Below, piece by piece: positions 24,037 through 32,771 of a stretch of DNA of 35,774 nucleotides; position 1 is the first letter of the stretch; each line of letters starts with the position of its first letter. The stretch comes from Bacteroidota bacterium (lineage in GTDB: Bacteria > Bacteroidota > Bacteroidia > Chitinophagales > Chitinophagaceae), in contig JAFDYD010000012.1 in the NCBI GenBank assembly GCA_018267615.1, positions 94,854 to 130,627 of the forward strand, written 5' to 3'. The position numbers were made by a program, and so were the translations under genes. A model generated the notes under the pieces. That model was not told the DNA's origin. It did no database searches and worked only from the letters and a program-made list of their open reading frames with translations.

Positions 24037-26454
24037 TTAATTTGAAACATCGAGACTAATGTTAACATTTTTTTTGCTGTCAATGTACTGTTTATATTTT
24101 TCTGTGAACGCGCTCGTTTGTTTTTCTCCATTGACAAATAAATTACCGTCTTTGATTTGAACAGAGATATGATCGCCGCTTACAACTTTATCTTTTTTCA
24201 GTGCGTCTATAAGTGATTCAATCGCGTCACCAGCTTTATTATCGTTCAAAGAAATATTTAAATCAGCTGCATTATCACCTGCGCTGATTTTTATTTTCAT
24301 TTCTTTTTTATCAATGTGTTTTGCAGATGCATCGTGTGTATGATATATCTGCGCAAGAGTAGGAGCGAGCACGAGTGAAACAATTGACATCAGCTTGATC
24401 AATATATTCATCGATGGACCTGATGTATCTTTAAAAGGATCACCCACTGTGTCACCTGTTACGGATGCTTTATGTGGTTCTGATTTTTTATAGTAAGTCT
24501 GTCCGTTGATCTCAACGCCTTTCTCGAAAGATTTTTTTGCATTATCCCAGGCACCTCCCGCGTTATTCTGAAACATTCCCATCAACACACCACTCACTGT
24601 AGCTCCTGCTAAAAAACCGCCGAGCGCTTCAGGACCGAGTGCAAGTCCAATGATGATTGGAGAAAGAATCGCAATCGCGCCAGGCAATACCATTTTCTTG
24701 ATGGACGCTTCTGTCGATATTGCAACGCATTTATCGTATTCGGGTTTGCCTGTTCCTTCCATGATACCTGGAATCGATTTGAATTGTCTTCTTACTTCTT
24801 CAACCATCGCCATTGCAGCTTCACCAACCGCACGAATGGCAAGAGACGAGAAAATAAATGGTATCATTCCACCTACAAACAAACTCGCTAAAACTTTTGC
24901 TTTGTAAATATCAATTCCTTCGATGCCTGCCACACCAACGAAAGCGGCAAATAAAGCAAGTGATGTCAACGCGGCTGATGCAATCGCAAAACCTTTTCCG
25001 GTAGCAGCAGTTGTGTTGCCCACGGCATCGAGCACGTCTGTTTTTTCTCTTACTTCTTTTGGAAGCTCGCTCATTTCCGCAATCCCACCGGCATTATCAG
25101 CAATGGGTCCGAATGCATCAATTGCTAATTGCATAGCAGTAGTTGCCATCATACCTGCTGCTGCAATGGCAACACCATATAATCCGGCGCATTCAAAAGA
25201 CCCCCAAATTCCAGCAGCTAAAACAAGTATCGGGAAAAAAGTAGATTCCATTCCCATGGCCAAACCTCCGATAACATTCGTTGCATGTCCGGTAGAAGAT
25301 TGACGAATGATCGTCAGCACCGGGCGCTTACCCATGGCCGTGTAATATTCTGTGATGAGGCTCATCAGCGTTCCAACAACAAGGCCAACTGCAATCGCGC
25401 CGAGCACTCCCCATTTTGTAAATTCATGATTACGCAACACCATCGTGTCAGGTAATATATAAGCAACGAGACCGATCGATGCTAAGGCTGTTAGAACAAT
25501 CGAGCCCCAGTTACCCATGTTCAATGCCTTTTGAACCGTGTTGGTATTAACGCCTGCACTTTCACTGATCTTCACAAACCATGTTGCAATGATTGAGAAA
25601 ATAATTCCTGTGCCTGCAATCATCATCGGCAATAAAATCGGCGATAGTCCACCAAAATTATCGACAGATACTGTTTCCTGTCCGAGCACCATCGTTGCCA
25701 ATACAGTCGCGACATATGAACCGAATAAATCCGCGCCCATTCCCGCAACGTCTCCAACATTGTCTCCAACGTTGTCTGCAATGGTTGCTGGATTACGAGG
25801 ATCGTCTTCAGGAATACCTGCCTCCACTTTACCCACGAGATCTGCGCCCACATCGGCAGCTTTTGTATAAATTCCACCGCCGACGCGCGCAAACAATGCA
25901 ATAGACTCGGCTCCCAATGAGAAGCCAGTCAATATTTCTATCGTTTGCTTCATCGCATCAGAATTTACCGGCGCGTCTGGAGCAAAAACGCTTTTTAGGA
26001 TTATGAACACACCACTCAAACCCAGTACTGCCAGGCCGGCAACACCAAGTCCCATTACGGATCCACCCGTAAACGACACAGCCAATGCTTTGCTAAGACT
26101 GGTACGTGCTGCTTGAGACGTGCGGACATTAGCTTTGGTAGCCACCTTCATACCGATATAACCGGCAGTGGCGCTTAATACTGCACCAACAATGAAAGCA
26201 ATAGCAATCGACCAATGCGAGTTTGGATTTGCTTTTGCCATGATACCGAGCAACAAAGCGACGATGACTACGAAATAGCCAAGAATTTTCCATTCAGCTT
26301 TCAAAAAAGCCATGGCACCTTCGGCTATATAAGTGCTGATTTCTTTCATCCGGTCCGACCCGGCATCCTGCTTTGATACCCAATTAAATTTGACTAAAGT
26401 GTAGAGTAAACCGATGACGCCCATTGCGGGAACCAGATAGATCAATTTATCCAT
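24037..26454 (-). CDS. hppA: membrane-bound ion-pumping pyrophosphatase with C-terminal extension
   Basis: 805 aa. Signature [18 protein letters not shown] (201-218), then [20 protein letters not shown], is the PPi/Mg site. [10 protein letters not shown] (479-488) has Ala483 and Gly486, the residues of K+-dependent enzymes (K+-independent forms have Lys and Thr). The usual gate Glu of helix 6 is absent (DLFGSYVAT at 242-250 instead of DLFESY or SYAE), while helix 5 has an unusual Glu183 in [12 protein letters not shown]. This resembles the H+-pumping K+-dependent type reported for Flavobacterium johnsoniae, as I recall. About 100 residues after 703 form a soluble tail absent from the shorter relatives. 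It hydrolyses PPi to pump H+ (or Na+) across the inner membrane. Confidence 0.95.
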   Translation of the reverse strand: MDKLIYLVPAMGVIGLLYTLVKFNWVSKQDAGSDRMKEISTYIAEGAMAFLKAEWKILGYFVVIVALLLGIMAKANPNSHWSIAIAFIVGAVLSATAGYIGMKVATKANVRTSQAARTSLSKALAVSFTGGSVMGLGVAGLAVLGLSGVFIILKSVFAPDAPVNSDAMKQTIEILTGFSLGAESIALFARVGGGIYTKAADVGADLVGKVEAGIPEDDPRNPATIADNVGDNVGDVAGMGADLFGSYVATVLATMVLGQETVSVDNFGGLSPILLPMMIAGTGIIFSIIATWFVKISESAGVNTNTVQKALNMGNWGSIVLTALASIGLVAYILPDTMVLRNHEFTKWGVLGAIAVGLVVGTLMSLITEYYTAMGKRPVLTIIRQSSTGHATNVIGGLAMGMESTFFPILVLAAGIWGSFECAGLYGVAIAAAGMMATTAMQLAIDAFGPIADNAGGIAEMSELPKEVREKTDVLDAVGNTTAATGKGFAIASAALTSLALFAAFVGVAGIEGIDIYKAKVLASLFVGGMIPFIFSSLAIRAVGEAAMAMVEEVRRQFKSIPGIMEGTGKPEYDKCVAISTEASIKKMVLPGAIAILSPIIIGLALGPEALGGFLAGATVSGVLMGMFQNNAGGAWDNAKKSFEKGVEINGQTYYKKSEPHKASVTGDTVGDPFKDTSGPSMNILIKLMSIVSLVLAPTLAQIYHTHDASAKHIDKKEMKIKISAGDNAADLNISLNDNKAGDAIESLIDALKKDKVVSGDHISVQIKDGNLFVNGEKQTSAFTEKYKQYIDSKKNVNISLDVSN

Positions 26455-26488
26455 GTGTTTTTCTCTTAAATGAACTTTTAAGGGACGG

Positions 26489-26496
26489 CAAAAATA
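26489..26496 (-). promoter_or_regulatory. putative -7 box of hppA
   Basis: TATTTTTG on the minus strand is a full match to TAnnTTTG, 35-42 bp upstream of the ATG. A clear -33 TTTG at normal spacing is not seen. Confidence 0.35.
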
Positions 26497-26546
26497 GGGG
26501 AAAAGAGGGAATATCTGAGCGGGGGGTGGTAGGAATTATGTGGAAA

Positions 26547-26644
26547 GTTGTTTAGTTGAAGAGAAGAGCGGAGAAACAGAGCGAAGAGCGAAAGGTTATG
26601 CGCTCTTCGCTCTGTTTCTCCGCTCTTCTCTTCAACTAAACAAC
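26547..26644. repeat. intergenic inverted repeat 14, perfect 44-bp arms
   Basis: Arms 26547-26590 and 26601-26644 are exact reverse complements over 44 bp with a 10-nt loop. The right arm touches the AsmA-like gene's stop codon at 26645. The inner 28 bp belong to the GAGCGGAGAAACAG family; the outer part (GTTGTTTAGTTGAAGAGA) is private to this locus. No T-tract. Confidence 0.97.
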
Positions 26645-29332
26645 CTACTTCACGGTATCTTTTTTCTTCTTCCCCAGCAGACTATTAAATAAACCCTTGC
26701 CCGCTTCTTCTACTTTCTTTTTTGTATTATCAATACCGTTTGTCTGCGCAAGTGCACTGGTATCTTTCTGACCACTTAATTGTTTTTTCAATTCATCCGT
26801 GGCGTCTTTTGCCAATTGTTTTTTTACCGACGCGACTGTATCACGCAACTTTTGCTTGGCACTATCAACCTGTGCTTTCACAAAATCTGTTGCCTGCTGT
26901 TTCATGTTTGATGCAGTGCTGCTCATTGCGTCCTGCAGATTTGTTTTTAACGTCGGATTCGATATTGTGCCACCCATCTTCACATTCACGCTGATCACGT
27001 CGTCAAGTTTTAGCGGAACGCCTTTGCTGTTCACTTGCTTCACTAAATTATTTACCGCATCATTAGCCTGCGTACCTGCAAAGCTGCGGGGGATTTTCAG
27101 GTTGATCGCATAATCCAGCGTTTGATCGAAACCGTGAGATCCTCCCATTTCCATATCGATATCTTTTGCTTTTACTTTGAAAGGATTTACAACAACTCTT
27201 CCGTTCTTAAAAGAAAAATATGTTTTGAGATCTTTTACGGTGATTTCTTTCAGTTGATTTACCTGGAGCGCCTGCGCAAGTTTGTCGAGTGGTTGGAATT
27301 TTTTCAGCAATCCTTCAAGTACTAATAAATTACCATCACCACTCAATGAATTCAAATCGGGATACATATTCTCTCCCAAATTTCCGGTCATCGTCAATTG
27401 AGAATTTAATTTTCCATCTATGAATTTACCTACTGGCATCAATTTTTGAACCGTATTGAATGCGTAAAAAGTTTTTTGTACATCCAATCCTTTTACGTCG
27501 TAGCTCATCGTAATTGCCGGTTTCTTTTTATTTTCTTTGGTTGAATAAGATCCGTTAATAGCCATCGTTCCATCAAGTGCATTTGCTTTCACATTTGTCA
27601 GCTTTATGGTTTCATCTGAGATCACCAGGCTTCCGGAAACTTTTTCCATATCCAGTTTGTCATAATGAACTTTGTCCGCGTTTGCATTCACAACAAAATT
27701 GATATTCGCCGGAACTGCAAATGGTGCACTCGCTGCTGCGGTCTTTGCAGACGAAGAGTCTGTTGCAGCGCCCATCCAATCATTCAGGTTGATCTGATCT
27801 GCTTTTATATTGAGTGAACCGTCAAGCGCCTGATTTTTCAGCGCATATGCAAGCAGGTTATTAATTGCACCATTCGCTGCAAAATGAGTTTTCAGGTATT
27901 CGCCATTCAACTGATTCAGCGAAACATTTTTGGGATTGAATGTCATCAATAAATTATTCAACTTAATTCCATCGGGGTAAGATTTAGATGCATATAAGAA
28001 ATCGTTCAACGCTAGTGTGCCGCTTGCGCTGAACTGGTCATATTGTTTTTTCTCGATGGCTGAAATATTTCCTTTTGCCTGTAAAGCTGCATTCAGCAAG
28101 CCGCTCATTTTTGTTCCGCTTTCAAGCTTTACCAACTGTGCCATTTTACCGAGATCAAGTTTTCCATTTACCCCGGCATCAATAAACATATCGGTCACCG
28201 GGTTCTTTAATAATAAATGAAAATCAAATGGCGCATCATCCATCTCAATATGTCCTTGCGGAATATTGACCACCGTATGATCTGTGACGCCATCCGGATT
28301 ATCCACTTTCAATGCAACATTGATATTTTTTACCGGCTTCGGTAAATCCGGATATTGGAAGAAACCATTTTTTATATCGAGGTTGATATTGTAAGCAGGA
28401 ATATGTTTACTATCATAAATTCCCTTTACAAATCCGTTGAAGATTGCTTGTCCACTTGTTTTGATTCCTGCAAAATCCTTTGCATAAATTGCCGGAATCA
28501 TCGACAGTAAATTTTTGAAATCAGTTGAAGGAGCTTTGAAATTAATATCCATATTGTAAGCACTGTCATTCGCGAATTGAAAAAAGCCCTCTGCATTTAA
28601 TGTAAGATCATTGAGTGCAATCTTATCTGTCTTGAAAGAATATTTAGCCGCTTTGTTATCTACTTTCAAATCCGCATCAATCGTGGCCTTTGTGCGAACC
28701 AGGTAGGGAATGCCGCCATAATTGAAACTAACTTCTTCCGCATTTGTTTTTGTGCTAAGTGTAAAAAGATCTGCGGTGAAGTCTCCGCTGCCTTCATGAT
28801 TGAGATTCACGATTTCACTGCTCATATTGCTACTCTCGTCTTTATAACTGATATACGCATGCGAAATTGAATATTTCTGCAATTTCATCGTGAACGGTGC
28901 TGATGATGCACTTGGATTTTCATTCGAAGAAGAATCAGGTTTTGCGATCGACCAATTAGCATGTCCGTTTTTATGAACAATTGCATGTATTCGCGGATCT
29001 TCAACATTGATTGCATATATCTTCATATTATTGCCCGAAATAACACTCATCAGGTTAAGCGCCACATCTATTTTTTGAGCTGATATCAATGTATCCTGGG
29101 AAAATTCATCGACTCCGGTCAGGCTCAGGTTCTCTATACCAACTGCGAGCTTTGGAAAGTGCCTGAACAATGAAACATCCGCGTCGGAAAAATCTATTGT
29201 TGCATTCAGGTGTTTGTTGACCTGAGTTTTAATGATGGAAATAATCTTCCCTTTAAAAACGAAGGGAGCTGCAAAAGCGAAGGCAATCAATAGCAGCAAT
29301 ACAAGACTGGTAATCTTTAGAATCTTTTTCAT
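26645..29332 (-). CDS. AsmA-family envelope protein
   Basis: 895 aa. N-terminal signal anchor (MKKILKITSLVLLLLIAFAF), then the AsmA N-terminal pattern VNKHLNATIDFSDADVSLFR and PKLAVGIENLSLTG. The AsmA C-terminal region follows at about 600-790 with the GDGNLLVLEGLL, LKTYFSFKNGRVVVNPFKVK and DMEMGGSHGFDQTLDYAI blocks. The tail (about 800-895) is Lys/Gln/Ala-rich and likely helical. AsmA relatives form long beta-groove bridges thought to move phospholipid to the outer membrane; here the anchor sits in the inner membrane and the body in the periplasm. Function is inferred from family. Confidence 0.92.
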   Translation of the reverse strand: MKKILKITSLVLLLLIAFAFAAPFVFKGKIISIIKTQVNKHLNATIDFSDADVSLFRHFPKLAVGIENLSLTGVDEFSQDTLISAQKIDVALNLMSVISGNNMKIYAINVEDPRIHAIVHKNGHANWSIAKPDSSSNENPSASSAPFTMKLQKYSISHAYISYKDESSNMSSEIVNLNHEGSGDFTADLFTLSTKTNAEEVSFNYGGIPYLVRTKATIDADLKVDNKAAKYSFKTDKIALNDLTLNAEGFFQFANDSAYNMDINFKAPSTDFKNLLSMIPAIYAKDFAGIKTSGQAIFNGFVKGIYDSKHIPAYNINLDIKNGFFQYPDLPKPVKNINVALKVDNPDGVTDHTVVNIPQGHIEMDDAPFDFHLLLKNPVTDMFIDAGVNGKLDLGKMAQLVKLESGTKMSGLLNAALQAKGNISAIEKKQYDQFSASGTLALNDFLYASKSYPDGIKLNNLLMTFNPKNVSLNQLNGEYLKTHFAANGAINNLLAYALKNQALDGSLNIKADQINLNDWMGAATDSSSAKTAAASAPFAVPANINFVVNANADKVHYDKLDMEKVSGSLVISDETIKLTNVKANALDGTMAINGSYSTKENKKKPAITMSYDVKGLDVQKTFYAFNTVQKLMPVGKFIDGKLNSQLTMTGNLGENMYPDLNSLSGDGNLLVLEGLLKKFQPLDKLAQALQVNQLKEITVKDLKTYFSFKNGRVVVNPFKVKAKDIDMEMGGSHGFDQTLDYAINLKIPRSFAGTQANDAVNNLVKQVNSKGVPLKLDDVISVNVKMGGTISNPTLKTNLQDAMSSTASNMKQQATDFVKAQVDSAKQKLRDTVASVKKQLAKDATDELKKQLSGQKDTSALAQTNGIDNTKKKVEEAGKGLFNSLLGKKKKDTVK

Positions 29333-29528
29333 GGTTTTTCACGTATTGGATATTGCAAATATGTAAATTTTTTCCCCATTTTCCTACTTATATGTAAACG
29401 TAATTGCCATCAAAAACATATAAGCGGGATAAACTTCCTGTTCAGGGAAAAATATATTGTGGAATTAGGAAATCATTTACATAATTATTGACTCTTGCAA
29501 CGTATTATTGATTAGCCGCGTCATAACC

Positions 29529-31571
29529 ATGATTGTGAAACGAATATCATTACTACTGCTCACGCTGCTTTTGGTATGCAAAATCGGCGCACAAACCTGT
29601 ACTACATTGGGCCAAACGCCGTCCACCGCGTTCCCTGTGTGCGGAACATTGGATTTTAGCCAGAGCTCGGTTCCGATTTGTTCCACCAATCCCGTATATG
29701 TCCCCGGCTGCTCCGGCACCAGCAATGCACTTTATGAGGATAAAAATCCCTTTTGGTATAAGTTCACGTGTTATCAAACGGGTACACTTGGATTCCTGAT
29801 AACACCGAACGATTTGGGTGACGATTATGATTGGCAACTTTTTGATGTTACCGGTCATGATCCAAACGATGTATTCATCAACTCAAAACTTTTTGTTTCG
29901 GGAAATTGGTCTGGTAGTTATGGACTGACGGGTGCGTCTTCAAGCGGCGTTGGCAATATCCAATGTGGATCAGATCCTGCAGCCAATGTGCCGAGGTTTA
30001 GTATGATGCCGACGATTATAAAAGGGCATAATTATATTTTACTCATAAGCCATTTTACGGATAGTCAAAGTGGTTATAAACTTTCATTTGGCGGAGGTAG
30101 TGCGAGTATTACTGATACAACCAGACCTCGATTGAAGAGTGCGTCTATTTCCTGCGACGCGACTAAGATTACTGTTATTGCAAATAAAAAAGTGCAATGC
30201 AATTCTGTTGTAACGACGGGAAATCCGAATGATTTTGATTTTACACTGTCTACCGGCGTGTCTCATATCATCGCTGCAACCGGATTCAATTGCAGCAATA
30301 GCTTTGATATGGATACCGTGATTCTGACACTCAGTAATCCGTTGCCGGTAGGAAGTTATGTTGTCACCATGCAAAACGGGAAGGATGGGAATACGCTGCT
30401 TGACAACTGCGGGACAAGCATTCCACAAGGCGATCAGGTTGGCGTCGATGTATTGCCACAACAGCCAACGCCGATGGATAGCATTCAACCGGTGGGCTGC
30501 TCGCCAAATTCCCTGCAACTTGTTTTCAAAAAAAATATCAATTGCAGCTCTATAGCTGCAGACGGTAGCGATTTTCTGGTTACTGGTCCCGGTAATGTTG
30601 TGATTGGCTCGGCTTCGGGTATATGTAACAGTGATAATTTGAGCCCTGTTATTAATATCAATCTTAATGCCCCGATTGTCAAAGGAGGAGTGTATCATAT
30701 CACATTAAAATCCGGCAGCGATGGAAATACAATCATCGATGAATGCGGCCAACAAACTCCTGCGGGGGCATCATTGGATTTCATTGCCGTCGATACTGTG
30801 TCGGCGGATTTTACTTACCAGGTATTGTTGGGATGCAATTACGATACAATTAATTTCAATCATGTCGGCGGTAACGGAATCAACTTGTGGAATTGGACCT
30901 TTGATGGAGCAAATAACAGCTCGCAACAAAATCCACAAGTCATTTATTCTGTTTATGGAGATAAAAATGTGCAGCTCATTGTGTCAAATGGAGTCTGCAG
31001 CGATACTGTTACAAAAATAGTTTCATTGGATAATGAATTGAAGGCAGCTTTCGAAACGACAAATATTTTATGTCCTGAAGACCTGGCGACATTTAAAAAT
31101 AACAGCATCGGAAATATTGTTTCATTTGACTGGAATTTGGGGGATGGCAGTGCAGATGATTTTCAGCCAACACCCGCAGATCACCGCTATGTTGCTCCCA
31201 ATGTTGAAAAAATTTACACCGCAAAATTGATCGTCAGAAATAATTTGGGATGCTACGACACCGCGGTTCAACAAATACGGAAATTGCGGAGTTGTTATAT
31301 CGCCGTTCCAAATGCATTTACACCAAATGGTGATGGCATCAATGATTATTTATATCCATTGAATGCATACAAAGCAGGCAATCTTATTTTCCGCGTATAT
31401 AATCGCTACGGACAACTTGTTTTTGAAACTACTGACTGGACAAGAAAATGGGATGGAACGATACGTGGCGTTGAGCAGGGTACCGGAACGTATGTCTGGA
31501 CACTGCAATACACGGAAAAGGATTCTGGAAAAAAATTCTCACTCAAGGGCACGTCCACATTGATCAGGTAA
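29529..31571 (+). CDS. secreted PKD/Ig-like protein with T9SS C-terminal sorting domain
   Basis: 680 aa from the ATG at 29529; a TTG at 29508 would precede the signal peptide (MIVKRISLLLLTLLLVCKIG). Order: Cys-rich N-terminal domain (to about 200), two tandem Ig-like repeats (about 200-310 and 315-415; each ends with a GxDGNTxxDxCG motif), two PKD domains (WNWTFDGAN; FDWNLGDGS), and a gliding-motility/CHU_C domain beginning NAFTPNGDGINDYLYP and holding VYNRYGQLVFET and WDGT. That domain directs export by the type IX secretion system and usually surface attachment. Probably a cell-surface adhesin or binding protein; no enzyme domain is seen. Confidence 0.92.
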   Translation: MIVKRISLLLLTLLLVCKIGAQTCTTLGQTPSTAFPVCGTLDFSQSSVPICSTNPVYVPGCSGTSNALYEDKNPFWYKFTCYQTGTLGFLITPNDLGDDYDWQLFDVTGHDPNDVFINSKLFVSGNWSGSYGLTGASSSGVGNIQCGSDPAANVPRFSMMPTIIKGHNYILLISHFTDSQSGYKLSFGGGSASITDTTRPRLKSASISCDATKITVIANKKVQCNSVVTTGNPNDFDFTLSTGVSHIIAATGFNCSNSFDMDTVILTLSNPLPVGSYVVTMQNGKDGNTLLDNCGTSIPQGDQVGVDVLPQQPTPMDSIQPVGCSPNSLQLVFKKNINCSSIAADGSDFLVTGPGNVVIGSASGICNSDNLSPVININLNAPIVKGGVYHITLKSGSDGNTIIDECGQQTPAGASLDFIAVDTVSADFTYQVLLGCNYDTINFNHVGGNGINLWNWTFDGANNSSQQNPQVIYSVYGDKNVQLIVSNGVCSDTVTKIVSLDNELKAAFETTNILCPEDLATFKNNSIGNIVSFDWNLGDGSADDFQPTPADHRYVAPNVEKIYTAKLIVRNNLGCYDTAVQQIRKLRSCYIAVPNAFTPNGDGINDYLYPLNAYKAGNLIFRVYNRYGQLVFETTDWTRKWDGTIRGVEQGTGTYVWTLQYTEKDSGKKFSLKGTSTLIR

Positions 31572-31601
31572 GTCCTTATTTTCGCAGTTATTAAATATTG
31601 C

Positions 31602-32195
31602 ATGACACCTGAAAGAGAAGCAAGACTTCGCAGCGTGCTGAGTAAGCGGCAACATGATATTACAGTTGTGTTGGAGAATGTTTTCGATCCGCATAATATA
31701 TCTGCGGTTATGCGTACCTGTGATGCCGTCGGCATACAGGAGATATACGTGCTGAATACGCGTATTCCATCGCATAAAAAATGGGGATCGAAAAGCAGCA
31801 GCAGCGCTGCAAAATGGCTGACGATCCGCCAATTCACAAATGCAAATGATTGCTTCCTCGCGTTGCGAAAAAATTATGATATTATTTTAACGACGCACCT
31901 GAGCAGCGACGCAGTTGCCTTATACAATATCGATTTTACAAAACGGTTAGCATTGATATTTGGAAACGAACATGACGGAGTTAGTAAGGAAATCCGGGAT
32001 TTGTCTGATGGCAACTTTATTATCCCCCAAGTTGGAATTATCAAATCGTTGAATATTTCGGTAGCGTGTGCGGTAACTTTGTACGAAGCGTTCCGACAAA
32101 AAAATATTGCTGGTCATTATGATGAACCAAGATTACAAGGGGAGAACTTCGAGGGATTACTAAAAAAATGGGGAATGGAGAACCACGATTTATGA
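31602..32195 (+). CDS. TrmH/SpoU-family RNA 2'-O-methyltransferase
   Basis: 197 aa. SpoU motif 1 NISAVMRTCDAVGI (about 32-45, catalytic Arg), motif 2 LALIFGNEHDGVS and motif 3 IIPQVGIIKSLNISVACAVT form the knotted SAM site. The early segment RQHDITVVLENVFDPHN fits tRNA Gm18 methyltransferase (TrmH) rather than the larger rRNA enzymes that carry an extra N-terminal domain. Target G18 of tRNA is inferred. The stop overlaps the start of the next gene (ATGA), so the two are translationally coupled. Confidence 0.92.
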   Translation: MTPEREARLRSVLSKRQHDITVVLENVFDPHNISAVMRTCDAVGIQEIYVLNTRIPSHKKWGSKSSSSAAKWLTIRQFTNANDCFLALRKNYDIILTTHLSSDAVALYNIDFTKRLALIFGNEHDGVSKEIRDLSDGNFIIPQVGIIKSLNISVACAVTLYEAFRQKNIAGHYDEPRLQGENFEGLLKKWGMENHDL

Positions 32196-32701
32196 GATCG
32201 AAAAAGATTAGCTGGAAATTTTCTTTGCGTCTTTGCGCTTTTGCGTGCATATTCCTGGTTGTATCCGGCGCAAGCGTTTATTCCCAGGAAATAAAAAAAA
32301 TAAAGATCGCCGAATTGGAAGCGTATATACGTCAGAGTGATCATCCGCTGATCGTGAATTTCTGGGCGACGTTTTGTGTGCCTTGTGTAAAAGAAATTCC
32401 GGCATTCCAGGCGGCAGTTGAAAAAAACAAGAATGTGGAATTGTTATTAGTAAGTCTTGATCTTCCCAAATATTATCCCGAAAAAATATCATCGTTCGCA
32501 AAAGAAAAAAATTTTACCGCAAACATTTCCTGGCTAAACGAAACGAACGCTGATTATTTCTGCCCGAAGATTGATAAGAAATGGTCCGGCGCAATCCCTT
32601 CAAGTTTATTTGTCAATAGCAAAACAAAGTACCGGCGATTTTTTGCGCGGGAGATGAAGGGAGAGGAGATAGAGAAGTATATTGCGGAGATGGTGAAGTA
32701 G
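32192..32701 (+). CDS. TlpA/thioredoxin-like periplasmic protein
   Basis: 169 aa. Start chosen at the ATG overlapping the TrmH stop, since it leads a signal sequence (SLRLCAFACIFLVVSGASVY, residues 11-30). Thioredoxin motif WATFCVPC with Cys62/Cys65, preceded by PLIVNF and followed by VKEIPAF; a cis-Pro is seen in GAIPSSLFV. The fold suits periplasmic thiol-disulfide exchange (TlpA/ResA-like). Oddly, DNA for residues 11-19 carries the octad words of the intergenic palindrome at 20461. The stop codon touches the next palindrome arm. Confidence 0.92.
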   Translation: MRSKKISWKFSLRLCAFACIFLVVSGASVYSQEIKKIKIAELEAYIRQSDHPLIVNFWATFCVPCVKEIPAFQAAVEKNKNVELLLVSLDLPKYYPEKISSFAKEKNFTANISWLNETNADYFCPKIDKKWSGAIPSSLFVNSKTKYRRFFAREMKGEEIEKYIAEMVK

Positions 32702-32768
32702 AAAGAGCGAAGAAACAGAGCGAAGAGCGGAGGGTTGAACGCTCTTCGCTCTGTTTCTTCGCTCTTTC
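32701..32768. repeat. intergenic inverted repeat 15, perfect 29-bp arms (GAGCGAAG family)
   Basis: Arms 32701-32729 and 32740-32768 are exact reverse complements with a 10-nt loop. The left arm begins on the last base of the thioredoxin-like gene's TAG, and the right arm ends 3 bp before the convergent YihY gene's stop. The core is nearly identical to that of the palindromes at 10962 and 26547. Confidence 0.96.
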
Positions 32769-32771
32769 CTC

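Noticed and set aside
24650..25870. Long plus-strand frames opposite hppA
   Set aside because: They are antisense shadows of a strongly conserved Ala/Gly-rich coding sequence.
1205..32768. Palindromes as simple rho-independent terminators
   Set aside because: They also lie between divergent starts, are far longer than needed and mostly lack a T-tract; genuine terminators are present separately (5039, 34815).
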